Source: Halomonas aestuarii
Lineage (GTDB): Bacteria; Pseudomonadota; Gammaproteobacteria; Pseudomonadales; Halomonadaceae
Assembly (NCBI RefSeq): GCF_001886615.1
Contig: NZ_CP018139.1
Span: 496,001-560,000, forward strand
DNA length: 64,000 bases
Direction of reading: 5' to 3'
Below are positions 50,187 through 60,675 of this stretch, piece after piece; position 1 is the stretch's first letter, and every line of letters begins with the position of its first letter. The notes beneath the pieces are model-generated. The model was not told where the DNA came from and made no database searches. It saw only the letters and a list, made by a program, of their open reading frames with translations. A program made the translations under genes and the position numbers.

Positions 50187-50489
50187 GGACAACCTCTCTG
50201 ATGCATTTGGCGCCATTATCCCCGTTCGCCCCCGCCGCTGGCCACCCCGAGGGGTTTCCATCCCGTGAGCCGCCATGATCGCCCGCCTTGTGCACAGTGC
50301 ACAGTGCACAGATATCCTGAACGCCCCTGTGGATAAACGTTGGAAAGGTGTCGCCTGCCCGCGTCCCATGCGCCCCGGCGTCGACTGGTCAGTAAATGAC
50401 CAGCGCCTGTACGTCGATGCGACGTCCTCGGGCGGCTGACAGCACCCCGACACCGCGGTAGAGTGCACGGTTCGTGACCCGGAGACAGC
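50187..50489. other. divergent spacer with heptamer repeats and a DnaA-box-like 9-mer
   Basis: The spacer between yqcC and the DUF3549 gene holds no gene that I can support. It contains three tandem GTGCACA heptamers (50290-50310) and TGTGGATAA (50328-50336), a perfect match to the DnaA-box consensus on the other strand. Confidence 0.6.
50290..50310 (+). repeat. three tandem copies of a 7-bp repeat
   Basis: GTGCACA occurs three times in a row without mismatch. Since GTGCAC is palindromic, the block also contains overlapping inverted repeats. Confidence 0.85.
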
Positions 50490-51515
50490 ATGCAACCGAT
50501 CAACAGCCTTCATGATTTCTTCCAGCGCAGCGGTGCCGTGGTGAGGCTCTATCACCTGGGACGGCGGGTCGAGCCCTGCGCGCTGGAGACCCTGGCCGCC
50601 TTCGAGGCCGGCGACCTGGCCTGGCCGGCCCCCTGGCAGGGAACGGCACGCCTGGCCATGGTCTTCCGCCTGGGCGACATGCAGGATCCGCTCATCTGGT
50701 TCCTGGCCCTGCCGCTGGACGAGCAGGGTCACCTGGACCCGGCCCCCCGGGACGCCTTCGTGCAGCGCCTGCTGGAGACCCTGGGCCGCAGCGTGCAGGG
50801 CCTGGGCCGTGCCGAGGGCGACCAGATCGACAACCTGATGAAGGACAACCCGCTGGCCTTCAGCCCCTCACTGCCCTTCCAGGCCGTGCTGCATGCCCGC
50901 GCCAGCCGGGACGCCGGTCTGCCGGCCAGCGAGCACCTGGAGCCGGCCGAGGCCTATCTGACCGGCCAGCAGGCGATCGACTGGCGCGCCCTGGGGCTGC
51001 AGGGACTGGCCGATCTGGTCGTGCGCATGGACGCGGCCACGAGCCGGGCGCTGGCCGCCCGTCTCGACGCCCTGCCCGGCGAGGTCCTCGTCTCCCTGTG
51101 CTACTGTCTGGAGCATGTCGACATCGACGCCGAGCTGGCACGGGCACTGCGCCGGCGCGGTGAGGCCGCGGGCGCCGAAGGCGACATCGAGACCTTCTGC
51201 GCCTGCGTGCGGGCGATGGGCGGGGCCTCGACCGATGAAGCGGGCGCCTGGTTCGACGTGCTGCTCGACGACCCAGACGCCTGCGGCCCCGACCTGCTGG
51301 CGGCCATGGCCGGGCGTGGCTGGCACCACCTGGAGGACGCCGAGCGCCTGCCCCGCTTCCTCACGCGCCTGGCCGAGACCCCCGGGGCCGACTTCACGGC
51401 CGTGGCCCGCGACCTGGCGCTGATTCCGCGGCTGCGTCTGCCGGTGCTGATGACGCTGCGCGAGGCCGAGGCGGACTCCGCCATTGGCCGGCGCCTGGCA
51501 GGCCTGTCACGCTGA
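50490..51515 (+). CDS. DUF3549 family protein
   Basis: A 341-residue soluble protein of the DUF3549 family, without known function. It opens with INSLHDFFQRSGAVVRLYHLGRRV and is rich in helices and Leu/Ala, suggesting a helical-repeat fold in its second half. No membrane segment or catalytic motif is visible. CCGGAG precedes the ATG. It stands 21 bases before the retropepsin-like protease gene and so probably belongs to the rimK operon. Confidence 0.8.
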   Translation: MQPINSLHDFFQRSGAVVRLYHLGRRVEPCALETLAAFEAGDLAWPAPWQGTARLAMVFRLGDMQDPLIWFLALPLDEQGHLDPAPRDAFVQRLLETLGRSVQGLGRAEGDQIDNLMKDNPLAFSPSLPFQAVLHARASRDAGLPASEHLEPAEAYLTGQQAIDWRALGLQGLADLVVRMDAATSRALAARLDALPGEVLVSLCYCLEHVDIDAELARALRRRGEAAGAEGDIETFCACVRAMGGASTDEAGAWFDVLLDDPDACGPDLLAAMAGRGWHHLEDAERLPRFLTRLAETPGADFTAVARDLALIPRLRLPVLMTLREAEADSAIGRRLAGLSR

Positions 51516-51536
51516 GCGCAGAGACCTGGGAGCGAG

Positions 51537-51977
51537 ATGATGAAAGAACTGCCCTATACGCCCAAGGCGGTGATCGGTCGCCGCGAGATGGTCACCCTGC
51601 CGGAGCTTCACCTGACCCTCTGCGCCAAGGCCGATACCGGCGCCCGGACCTCGGCGCTGCACGCCGAGGACATCGAGTCCTATGAAGAGGATGGCCACCT
51701 CTGGGTCAGCTTCACCACCCGCAGCGGCGGCCCCGGCACGCCCGCCCACGTCCACCGCATGCACCTGCACGACCGGCGTCGGGTGACCAGCTCCAACGGC
51801 CAGGCCGAGTGGCGCTACGTGATCCGCACGACGATGCAACTGGGCACCCTGGAATTCCCGGTGGAACTCAGCCTGACTGACCGCCGCGACATGCGCCACC
51901 CGATGCTGCTGGGACGGCGGGCGCTGCGCCGCCTGCTGGTGGCGCCCGGCGTCGCCTTCCTCCACGGCGAACCCTGA
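51537..51977 (+). CDS. retropepsin-like (COG4067) protease associated with RimK
   Basis: A 146-residue protein annotated in relatives as ATP-dependent zinc protease or RimK-associated. The motif KADTGARTSALHA is the aspartic-protease DTGA signature of a retropepsin-type fold, and HPMLLGRRALRRLLVAPG is the second conserved block. Two adjacent ATGs (51537 and 51540) can start it. Gene order DUF3549-protease-rimK is tight. A role in removing or processing glutamylated tails would fit, but this is inference. Confidence 0.83.
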   Translation: MMKELPYTPKAVIGRREMVTLPELHLTLCAKADTGARTSALHAEDIESYEEDGHLWVSFTTRSGGPGTPAHVHRMHLHDRRRVTSSNGQAEWRYVIRTTMQLGTLEFPVELSLTDRRDMRHPMLLGRRALRRLLVAPGVAFLHGEP

Positions 51978-52015
51978 CCCTCATTCCCCGACCACCGACC
52001 CAGGAGCCCCCCTGA

Positions 52016-52924
52016 ATGCATATCGCGCTGCTGTCCCGAAACCGTAACCTCTACTCCACGCGTCGCCTGATCGAGGCGGCCGAGCAGCGGGGTCACAGCG
52101 CACGCGTGGTCGACACCCTGCGCTGCTACATGAGCATCGCCTCGCACCACCCCTCGATCCACTACAAGGGGCAGGAGCTCGAGCCCTTCGACGCGGTGAT
52201 CCCGCGCATCGGCTCCTCGATCACCTTCTATGGCTGCGCGGTGCTGCGCCAGTTCGAGATGATGGGCACCTACGTGCTCAACGACAACGTGTCCATCACC
52301 CGCTCCCGGGACAAGCTGCGCTCGCTGCAGCTGCTGTCACGCAAGGGACTGGGACTGCCGATCACCGGCTTCGCCCACTCCCCGGACGACATCCCCGACC
52401 TGATTACCATGGTCAGGGGCGCGCCCCTGGTCATCAAGCTGCTGGAGGGCACCCAGGGGATCGGCGTGGTGCTGGCCGAGACCAACCAGGCGGCCGAGAG
52501 CGTGATCCAGGCCTTCATGGGCATGAAGGCCAACATCATGGTGCAGGAGTACATCAAGGAGGCGAGGGGCGCGGATATCCGCTGCTTCGTGATCGGCGAC
52601 AAGGTGGTCGCCTCGATGAAGCGACAGGCCGCCGAGGGCGAGTTCCGCTCCAACCTGCACCGTGGCGGCAGCGCCACCACGATCCGCATCACCCCGGAGG
52701 AGCGCTCCACGGCCATCCGTGCCGCCAAGGCCATGGGGCTGAGGGTGGCCGGCGTCGACCTGCTGCGCTCCAACCATGGGCCGGTGATCATGGAGGTCAA
52801 CTCCTCGCCGGGACTGCAGGGCATCGAGACGGCCACCGGCAAGGACATCGCGGGCCTGATCATCGAGCACCTGGAGCGCAACGCCGCCCCGCGTCACAAG
52901 GTCCCGCCCCGCCCCAAGGGATGA
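52016..52924 (+). CDS. rimK: ribosomal protein S6--L-glutamate ligase RimK
   Basis: ATP-grasp ligase (302 residues) that adds glutamate residues to the C terminus of ribosomal protein S6, and in some bacteria tunes the proteome through this. Motifs: the N-terminal [16 protein letters not shown], the ATP-binding [37 protein letters not shown] and the metal site [15 protein letters not shown]. Length matches E. coli RimK (300). It follows the protease gene by 38 bases. Confidence 0.93.
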   Translation: MHIALLSRNRNLYSTRRLIEAAEQRGHSARVVDTLRCYMSIASHHPSIHYKGQELEPFDAVIPRIGSSITFYGCAVLRQFEMMGTYVLNDNVSITRSRDKLRSLQLLSRKGLGLPITGFAHSPDDIPDLITMVRGAPLVIKLLEGTQGIGVVLAETNQAAESVIQAFMGMKANIMVQEYIKEARGADIRCFVIGDKVVASMKRQAAEGEFRSNLHRGGSATTIRITPEERSTAIRAAKAMGLRVAGVDLLRSNHGPVIMEVNSSPGLQGIETATGKDIAGLIIEHLERNAAPRHKVPPRPKG

Positions 52925-53015
52925 CCATTCCCCCAAAGGCTAACGGGGAACCCCCGATTTATTGAGCCCCGGGGGTGGCAAATGCAGGGCGACAGCCCCA
53001 CAATCTGCGTCACCG

Positions 53016-53025
53016 AAGGAGGTGA
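53016..53025 (+). promoter_or_regulatory. full-length Shine-Dalgarno sequence
   Basis: AAGGAGGTGA, a ten-base complement to the 16S rRNA 3' end, lies six bases before ATG 53032. It points to strong translation of the downstream gene and settles its start. Confidence 0.85.
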
Positions 53026-53031
53026 CCGCTC

Positions 53032-53478
53032 ATGTTTCTCGACAATCGCCAGGTGGCGATGGACAGCGCCCTCGAGGCGATGGCCGACAGCATCGACTAC
53101 TTTCAGGACAACATCGAGCGCCTGCACCCGACGCTGCGCGACAGCCTGAAGCCCCACTACGAGGCACGGGCCAGGTGCATGCAGGAGCTGCAGGAGCTGT
53201 CGCGCAAGCACCTCAACCTGCTGCCCCGCGACGCCGATGTCGAGCGCGACGACTACATGTGGCTGTGGAGCCGCCTGAAGAGCTTCGTCGGCAACGAGAG
53301 CCTGGTGGTGATCGGTGAACTGCTGGAACAGGAACGGGTGCTGATGCAGGCTCTCTCCACGCTCTTCACCCATCCCCTGCCCGAGTCTCTCGAGACGGTC
53401 ATCGAGGAGTGCTGGAAGGGCTGCCGGTCGTTGATTCGCGAGCTGTATCGTCTCCAGAAGGAGCGCCAGAAGCGCTGA
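53032..53478 (+). CDS. hypothetical helical-bundle protein, ferritin-like (DUF2383/PA2169-type possible)
   Basis: A 148-residue, entirely helical, charged protein without signal or membrane segment. Helices such as ALEAMADSIDYFQDNIERLH and SLVVIGELLEQERVLMQAL and the text PLPESLETVIEECWKG recall the four-helix PA2169/DUF2383 group, but the match is loose. The full-length ribosome site suggests it is made in quantity. Its last 80 bases overlap the end of the convergent SanA-like gene. Confidence 0.68.
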   Translation: MFLDNRQVAMDSALEAMADSIDYFQDNIERLHPTLRDSLKPHYEARARCMQELQELSRKHLNLLPRDADVERDDYMWLWSRLKSFVGNESLVVIGELLEQERVLMQALSTLFTHPLPESLETVIEECWKGCRSLIRELYRLQKERQKR

Positions 53479-54181
53479 ACATACCCGGCGGCAACAGCAG
53501 GCGATCGCGCTCCCGCGGCATGATGTCCAGCGGCTCGAGCGGCCCCAGGAAGTGCGGCTCGCGCCCCCACACGTAGAGATCCCCCAGGGTCGCCACCCGG
53601 GCCACCCACTCCCGCAGCCTCAGCCGCCAGAGCCCGGACACCACGCGCTCAGGTGCCGCACAGCCGCGCACCTCGAGGCCCATCGCCTCGCCGATGAACA
53701 GCGCTCGCGGCAGGTGCCAGTCCTGGGTGATCAGCAGCGCCCGTTCCACGCCGAACACGTCCTTCGCCCGCGCCAGGGTGTCGAAGGTGCTGAAGCCGGC
53801 ATAGTCCAGGGTCATGTCCTCGTCGCGCACGTCGCGGCCGCGCAGGTCACGCCACATGGTGACGGGCTCGTTGTAGTAGCGGGTGCTGTTGTCACCGGAG
53901 ATCAGCAGGTGATTCACCCGACCGAGATGGATCAGCCGGGAGGCGGCATCCATTCGCCCCTCGAAGTGCGGGTTGCGGCCCCCGCTGCGTGTCCAGTGGG
54001 AGGTGCCGAAGACGATGCCCACGGGTTCGCTGACGCACTTCTGCGGATCGTCCTCGATGCGACCGAGGGTCCTCCCCAGTACATAGAAGTTGGCCAGCAT
54101 GAACATCACGCCCGCCAGGAGCGCGAGCGCTCCCAGCGTCATGAGTATGGCCTTGAAGACCTTCCAGAGTGGCAGGCGCAT
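53399..54181 (-). CDS. SanA/YdcF-like DUF218 membrane protein
   Basis: A 260-residue protein with one N-terminal membrane helix (AILMTLGALALLAGVMFMLA) and a periplasmic DUF218 domain (VGIVFGTSHWTRSGGRNPHF, HLLISGDNSTRYYNEP, ALLITQDWHLPRALFIGEAM). SanA of enterobacteria affects envelope permeability to vancomycin. It starts 19 bases after sufT, so it may be cotranscribed with the suf operon. The Ser/Thr-rich C-terminal tail is encoded opposite the end of the convergent gene. Confidence 0.85.
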   Translation of the reverse strand: MRLPLWKVFKAILMTLGALALLAGVMFMLANFYVLGRTLGRIEDDPQKCVSEPVGIVFGTSHWTRSGGRNPHFEGRMDAASRLIHLGRVNHLLISGDNSTRYYNEPVTMWRDLRGRDVRDEDMTLDYAGFSTFDTLARAKDVFGVERALLITQDWHLPRALFIGEAMGLEVRGCAAPERVVSGLWRLRLREWVARVATLGDLYVWGREPHFLGPLEPLDIMPRERDRLLLPPGMFSASGAPSGDDTARESTTGSPSSTPR

Positions 54182-54200
54182 GGATCTCCCCGGGGAACGG

Positions 54201-54773
54201 CTAGAACATCCCCAGTTCCAGCTTCGCCTCGTCGCTCATCATCTCACGACTCCAGGGGGGATCGAACACGATCTCGGTATGGACCTTGCTGATCTGCGGG
54301 GCGCCCAGGATCTTGTTGCGGGCGTCGGCGGCAATCACGTCGCCCATGCCGCAGCCCGGTGCGGTCAGGGTCATGCGAATGGTGACGATGCGCTCGCCGG
54401 TGATCAGCCGCTCGATGCGACAGCCATAGACCAGGCCCAGGTCGACGATGTTGACGGGAATCTCGGGGTCGAAGCAGGTGCGTAGCTGGTCCCACACGAA
54501 CTGTTCGATCTCCTCCTCCGAGGCCTCCTCGGGCAGCGTCGGGCGAGGCAGCGCCTCGAGGCCCAGGGCATCCAGGTTGGCGCCCTCGACCAGGTAGAGG
54601 CGCCCCTCGTAGCCCACGCTGACGGTGCTTCCCTTGGCCTGCATCACGCTGACGATGCTGTCCTCCGGCAGGGTCACGGTCTTGCCGAACGGAATGGAGA
54701 TCGCCTCCACGTCACGCTGCAGGGGCAGCTCCTGTCCCTTGTGGAGGGTGGCAATCTGCTCGATATCGCTCAT
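54201..54773 (-). CDS. sufT: Fe-S cluster assembly protein SufT (MIP18/DUF59 domain)
   Basis: A 190-residue cytoplasmic factor for maturation of iron-sulfur proteins. An N-terminal unique part (residues 1-95) precedes a DUF59 domain with DPEIPVNIVDLGLVYG and LTAPGCGMGDVI, whose cysteine is the conserved DUF59 residue, and VFDPPWSREMMS. The start lies 18 bases after sufS. SufT often ends SUF operons in place of extra carriers. Confidence 0.93.
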   Translation of the reverse strand: MSDIEQIATLHKGQELPLQRDVEAISIPFGKTVTLPEDSIVSVMQAKGSTVSVGYEGRLYLVEGANLDALGLEALPRPTLPEEASEEEIEQFVWDQLRTCFDPEIPVNIVDLGLVYGCRIERLITGERIVTIRMTLTAPGCGMGDVIAADARNKILGAPQISKVHTEIVFDPPWSREMMSDEAKLELGMF

Positions 54774-54791
54774 GTCGCTCCTTGATAGGCC

Positions 54792-56033
54792 TCAGCGCAG
54801 CATGCCGACGACGCGCTCGAGCCCCTCGACGAAGACGTCGATCTCCTCGGGCGTGTTGTAGGCGGCGAAGGATGCCCGGCAGGTGGCGTCCACCCCGAAC
54901 TGCGCCAGCAGCGGCTGGGCACAGTGGTGACCGGTGCGGATCGCCACGCCGAGCTGGTCGATCAGCAGCCCGATGTCCTGGGAGTGCGCCCCGTCGACCA
55001 CGAAGGAGAGCACGCCGGCCTTCTCCGGGGCGGTCCCCAGCAGGCGCAGCCCCTCGATACGCTGCACGCCCTCGGTGGCGTGCTCGAGCAGTCGGGCCTC
55101 CCAGGCACCGATCAGCGGAAGGCCGATGTCGTCTACCCACTGCAGGGCACGCCCCAGGGCAATCACCTCCGCAATGGCGGGAGTGCCGGCCTCGAACTTG
55201 TGGGGGATGTCGGCAAAGGTGGTCGGCGTCTCGAAGGAAACCGTCCGGATCATCTCGCCGCCGCCCTGCCAGGGGGGCATCGCCTCGAGCAGCTCGGCGC
55301 GGCCATGGAGCACGCCGACGCCGGTGGGGCCATAGACCTTGTGGCCGGAGAACGCATAGAAGTCGGCATCGATGTCCTGCACATCGATGGCCTGGTGGGG
55401 CGCGGCCTGGGCACCATCGACCAGGATCAGTGCCCCGTGCTCATGGGCCACGCGGGCCATCTCGCGCACCGGGTTGACGGTGCCGAAGGCGTTGGAGACA
55501 TGGTTCACCGCGACCAGCCGGGTGCGCTCGGTGAAGAGGTCGCGATAGGCCGACAGGTCCAGCACCCCGCGCTCGTCCACCGGAATCACCTTGATCGTGA
55601 ACCCCAGCTCGCCGGCCAGCAGCTGCCAGGGCACGATGTTCGAGTGATGCTCGAGACGCGAGATCAGCACCTCGTCGCCGGCCGTCAGGTTGGCCCGACC
55701 CCAGCTGTTGGCCACCAGGTTGATCGCCTCCGTGGTGCCACGGGTGAAAACGATCTCGCGATGGTCCACGGCATTCAGGAAGGCGCGCACCGTTTCGCGG
55801 GCCCCCTCGAAGGCCGCGGTGGCCTCGTCGGCCAGGGTGTGCAGGCCACGATGGATGTTGGCGTTGTAACGGCTGTAATAGTCGTCGAACACCTCGATCA
55901 CCTGGCGCGGCGTCTGGCTGGTGGCGGCATTGTCCAGGTAGACGAGGGGCTTGCCGTGGACCTCCCGGTCGAGGATCGGGAAGTCACGTCGCAGCTTCGA
56001 CACATCCAGCGTCAGATCGCTGAAATCGGCCAT
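54792..56033 (-). CDS. sufS: cysteine desulfurase SufS
   Basis: PLP enzyme (413 residues) that takes sulfur from cysteine and holds it as persulfide for cluster building. Motifs: VYLDNAATSQTPRQV, the Schiff-base Lys232 in FSGHKVYGPTGVG and the acceptor Cys371 in RTGHHCAQPL. Start ATG 56031-56033 lies two bases after the sufD stop; the longer frame runs into sufD and is rejected. Type II desulfurases normally need SufE or SufU for full activity, and neither gene is in this operon. Confidence 0.95.
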   Translation of the reverse strand: MADFSDLTLDVSKLRRDFPILDREVHGKPLVYLDNAATSQTPRQVIEVFDDYYSRYNANIHRGLHTLADEATAAFEGARETVRAFLNAVDHREIVFTRGTTEAINLVANSWGRANLTAGDEVLISRLEHHSNIVPWQLLAGELGFTIKVIPVDERGVLDLSAYRDLFTERTRLVAVNHVSNAFGTVNPVREMARVAHEHGALILVDGAQAAPHQAIDVQDIDADFYAFSGHKVYGPTGVGVLHGRAELLEAMPPWQGGGEMIRTVSFETPTTFADIPHKFEAGTPAIAEVIALGRALQWVDDIGLPLIGAWEARLLEHATEGVQRIEGLRLLGTAPEKAGVLSFVVDGAHSQDIGLLIDQLGVAIRTGHHCAQPLLAQFGVDATCRASFAAYNTPEEIDVFVEGLERVVGMLR

Positions 56034-56035
56034 GC

Positions 56036-57381
56036 TTACTCCTCGTTCAGGGCCGCGGCGGCTTCCACCAGGCCGGCCAGGTGGAAACGATCGGGCAGCT
56101 TGCCGGCGACCGCCAGCTCCACACGTTCGGCCACGACATCGAGATCCACCTGCTCCATCACCTCGCCGGCGAAGGCCAGGGTCAGCAGGCCGCGGGCCGT
56201 CTGCTCGTCGATGCCGCGGGCCCGCAGGGCGAACACCGCTTCCTCGTCGAGCTGGCCGGTGGTGCTGCCGTGGGAGCACTTGACATCGTCGGCGTAGATC
56301 TCGAGCTCGGGCTTGGTGTCGATCTCGGCGCGGTCGGAGAGCAGCAGGTTGGCGTTGTTCTGGAAGCCCTCGATCTGCTGGCTGTCCCGCTTGACCACGA
56401 CCTTGCCGTTGAACACGCCATGGGCCCGGTCGTCGAGGATGCCCTTGTAGTTCTCGTTGGAGAAGGTGCGCGGCGCGTTGTGGTTGACCAGGGTGTGGTT
56501 ATCCACGTGCTGGCGTCCCTGGCCATAGAAGAGGCCGTTGAAGTTGGCCTCGGCTCCCTGGCCATTGAGTTCGGCCACCAGGTCGTTGCGCACCAGGCCA
56601 CCGCCCAGGTTGAGGTTGAAGGAGGTGTAGCGGCTGTCGCGGGCCTGCTCCACGTGGATGCTGGCCACGTGCAGGTCCTTCAGCGGCGCCTCCTGCAGCT
56701 TGTAGTGGGTGAGGATCGCCCCGCGCTCCAGGATGATCTCCTCCACCAGGTTGGTGAAGTTGGCGGCGCCCTCCTCGCCCACGTGATGCTCGATCACCGT
56801 GGCCTCGCTGCGGCCGGCCATCTGGATCAGGATGCGCGGATGGCTCATCACTGCCTGGTCGCCCTCCCGGGAGAGGAACTGCAGGACGATGGGCTTCTCC
56901 ACATGGGTGCCCGGGGCGAGGCGCAGCACGGCGCCCTCCTCCATGAAGGCGGTGTTGAGCGCGGCGAAGGCCGAGAACTCCACCCCGGTCAGACGACCCA
57001 GGGGGCCACCCACCGCCTCGTGGTTCTCCTCGAGGGCCGCCGAGAGCGGCACCAGCTGCACGCCATCGGGCAGCTCGTCGAGGCGCGACAGGGCCGGGGC
57101 GAAGACGCCGTCGACGAAGGTCAGCCGATGGGCCTCGATGGGCAGCGTCAGCGCCGCCGCGCTGGCGGGAGAGAACTCGGCATCGCCGGCCAGGGCGAAG
57201 TCGCCCCGGGCGATGGCGCGCACGTCGGTGTACTTCCAGGCCTCGACACGACGATGGGGAAAGCCCATGGCCTCGAAGCGCGCGGCCCCTGCCTGGCGCC
57301 GGGCGGCGATCCAGGTGGGTTCCGGCCCTCGCTCGGCATTGCGCTCGGCCAGGCGGTCGAGAAAGGTCTTCACGTCGTCAC

Positions 57382-57385
<4 letters not shown>
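56036..57385 (-). CDS. sufD: Fe-S scaffold complex subunit SufD
   Basis: Subunit (449 residues) of the SufBC2D scaffold that assembles and passes on clusters. It has the beta-helical SufBD core (ERGAILTHYKLQEAPLKDLH, NLNLGGGLVRNDLVAELNGQ, VDNHTLVNHNAPRTFSNENY) and the C-terminal KCSHGSTTGQLDEEAVFALR-like segment (here VKCSHGSTTGQLDEE). Its start overlaps the sufC stop by four bases (ATGA), and sufS follows after two bases. Confidence 0.94.
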
Positions 57386-58134
<749 letters not shown>

Positions 58135-58208
58135 GTTGACTACCTTCTGATCTGTCAGCCGCCGCAGCGGCTCGCATAGATAAAATTCGTTTCTCACTCA
58201 CCCGGAAC

Positions 58209-58229
58209 GCGGCATGCGCGTCATGCCGC
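58209..58229 (-). other. hairpin between sufB and sufC
   Basis: GCGGCATG (58209-58216) pairs with CATGCCGC (58222-58229) directly after the sufB stop codon. No U-tract follows; it could protect the upstream mRNA segment or slow readthrough. Confidence 0.45.
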
Positions 58230-59672
<1,443 letters not shown>

Positions 59673-59742
59673 GATGTCTCCCCTCCCGGGCGGTTGGGTC
59701 AGCGAGCACTGGCTCGCCTCGGGTAGTGAAATGCTCGAATGG

Positions 59743-60204
59743 TCAGGCCTCGGCGGCCAGACTCACGCTCTGAATGGGCAGCTGCACCGGCAGCTTGATC
59801 GGATCGGTAGCGGCCAGGTGCGCCAGGGTCACGCTGTCGAGCAGGGCGCGGATGGCCAGGGACACGCGCTGCCAGTTGTCCGCCACCCCGCAGGTGGCGG
59901 CCAGGTCGCAGTCGCCGCCGGCCTGGCTGCACTCGGTCATCGCCACCGGCCCCTCGATGGCCGTGATGATATCGGTGGCGGTGATCCGGGAGGCGGGACG
60001 CGCCAGCGAGTAGCCCCCCTGGGCGCCCCGCCGGGACTCCAGTAGTCCGGCCCGAACCAGCATCTTCAGCGTCTTGCTGACCGTGGGGTGCGGCAGCTGG
60101 ACCGCCTCGGCGAGTTCCGCCGCGGCATGGGGCTGCTCGGGGTGCCGGGCGATCTGCGCCATCACCACCGCCGCGTAATCGGTCAGTCTGGAAAGCTTCA
60201 GCAA
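59743..60204 (-). CDS. Rrf2 family iron-sulfur regulator of the suf operon
   Basis: IscR-like regulator (153 residues) that senses cluster supply. The winged helix covers residues 1-80 ([34 protein letters not shown]). Three cysteines, 92, 99 and 105 ([15 protein letters not shown]), match the cluster ligands of IscR (92, 98, 104). I start at TTG 60202-60204: it has GGGGAG seven bases ahead and gives the family opening [10 protein letters not shown]. The ATG at 60223-60225 would add seven residues and has a poorly spaced ribosome site. It heads the suf operon. Confidence 0.88.
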   Translation of the reverse strand: MLKLSRLTDYAAVVMAQIARHPEQPHAAAELAEAVQLPHPTVSKTLKMLVRAGLLESRRGAQGGYSLARPASRITATDIITAIEGPVAMTECSQAGGDCDLAATCGVADNWQRVSLAIRALLDSVTLAHLAATDPIKLPVQLPIQSVSLAAEA

Positions 60205-60242
60205 GGCCTGACTCCCCGGGGCCATGCCCCTCGTGTTCGATT

Positions 60243-60264
60243 GGGGACCAGTTTAGTCCTGTAT
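60243..60264 (-). promoter_or_regulatory. IscR type-1-like site upstream of the suf operon
   Basis: On the minus strand ATACAGGACTAAACTGGTCC contains GGAC and GTCC arms and fits the ATA-N3-GACT-AAA part of the type 1 IscR consensus. It lies about 40 bases before the regulator start and probably mediates feedback by the cluster-bearing regulator. Confidence 0.6.
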
Positions 60265-60433
60265 GAAAATGATGTGAAGCCCCGCCGCCCGGGAAGCCTC
60301 CGGGACGGCAGGATCACGACACGTTTGATGACTTTCGCATACAAACGCCAATCATTCTCACTTCTGGCGCAACCACCTTTCCTCCGGGTCACCGCCTCGG
60401 TAGCATGGCCGTAACCCACGGGAGGCAGAACCG

Positions 60434-60577
60434 ATGACGACATCCTTCATGCTGCTGATCGGTGCCGCGCTGACGGTGCTGGCCGTCCTGCACTGGCTGG
60501 TGTTTCGCCTGGTCAGGCGGGCGATCGCCCGCTCGTCCGCGGCCGACCGGAGCCTCGACGATTCGCGCCGGGACTGA
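60434..60577 (+). CDS. 47-residue single-span membrane protein
   Basis: A short gene starting at ATG 60434 with GGGAGG nine bases ahead. The product has one hydrophobic helix (FMLLIGAALTVLAVLHWLVF, residues 5-24), then a basic and serine-rich cytoplasmic-like tail ending in DSRRD. Codon bias is like that of neighbouring genes. No family is recognised; it lies divergent from the suf operon. Confidence 0.65.
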   Translation: MTTSFMLLIGAALTVLAVLHWLVFRLVRRAIARSSAADRSLDDSRRD

Positions 60578-60675
60578 GCGCTGCCGAGGGCAACGTGCAG
60601 GCGAGGCACACCCGGCCCGTTCTTGCAGGCCCGGCGCGGCCTCGCGATATCCTTTGAGCCATCACAGGAGAGCCG

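Noticed and set aside
50328..50336. Replication origin, suggested by a perfect DnaA-box-like 9-mer
   Set aside because: Only one box is present, without an AT-rich unwinding region and without dnaA, dnaN or gidA-type neighbours.
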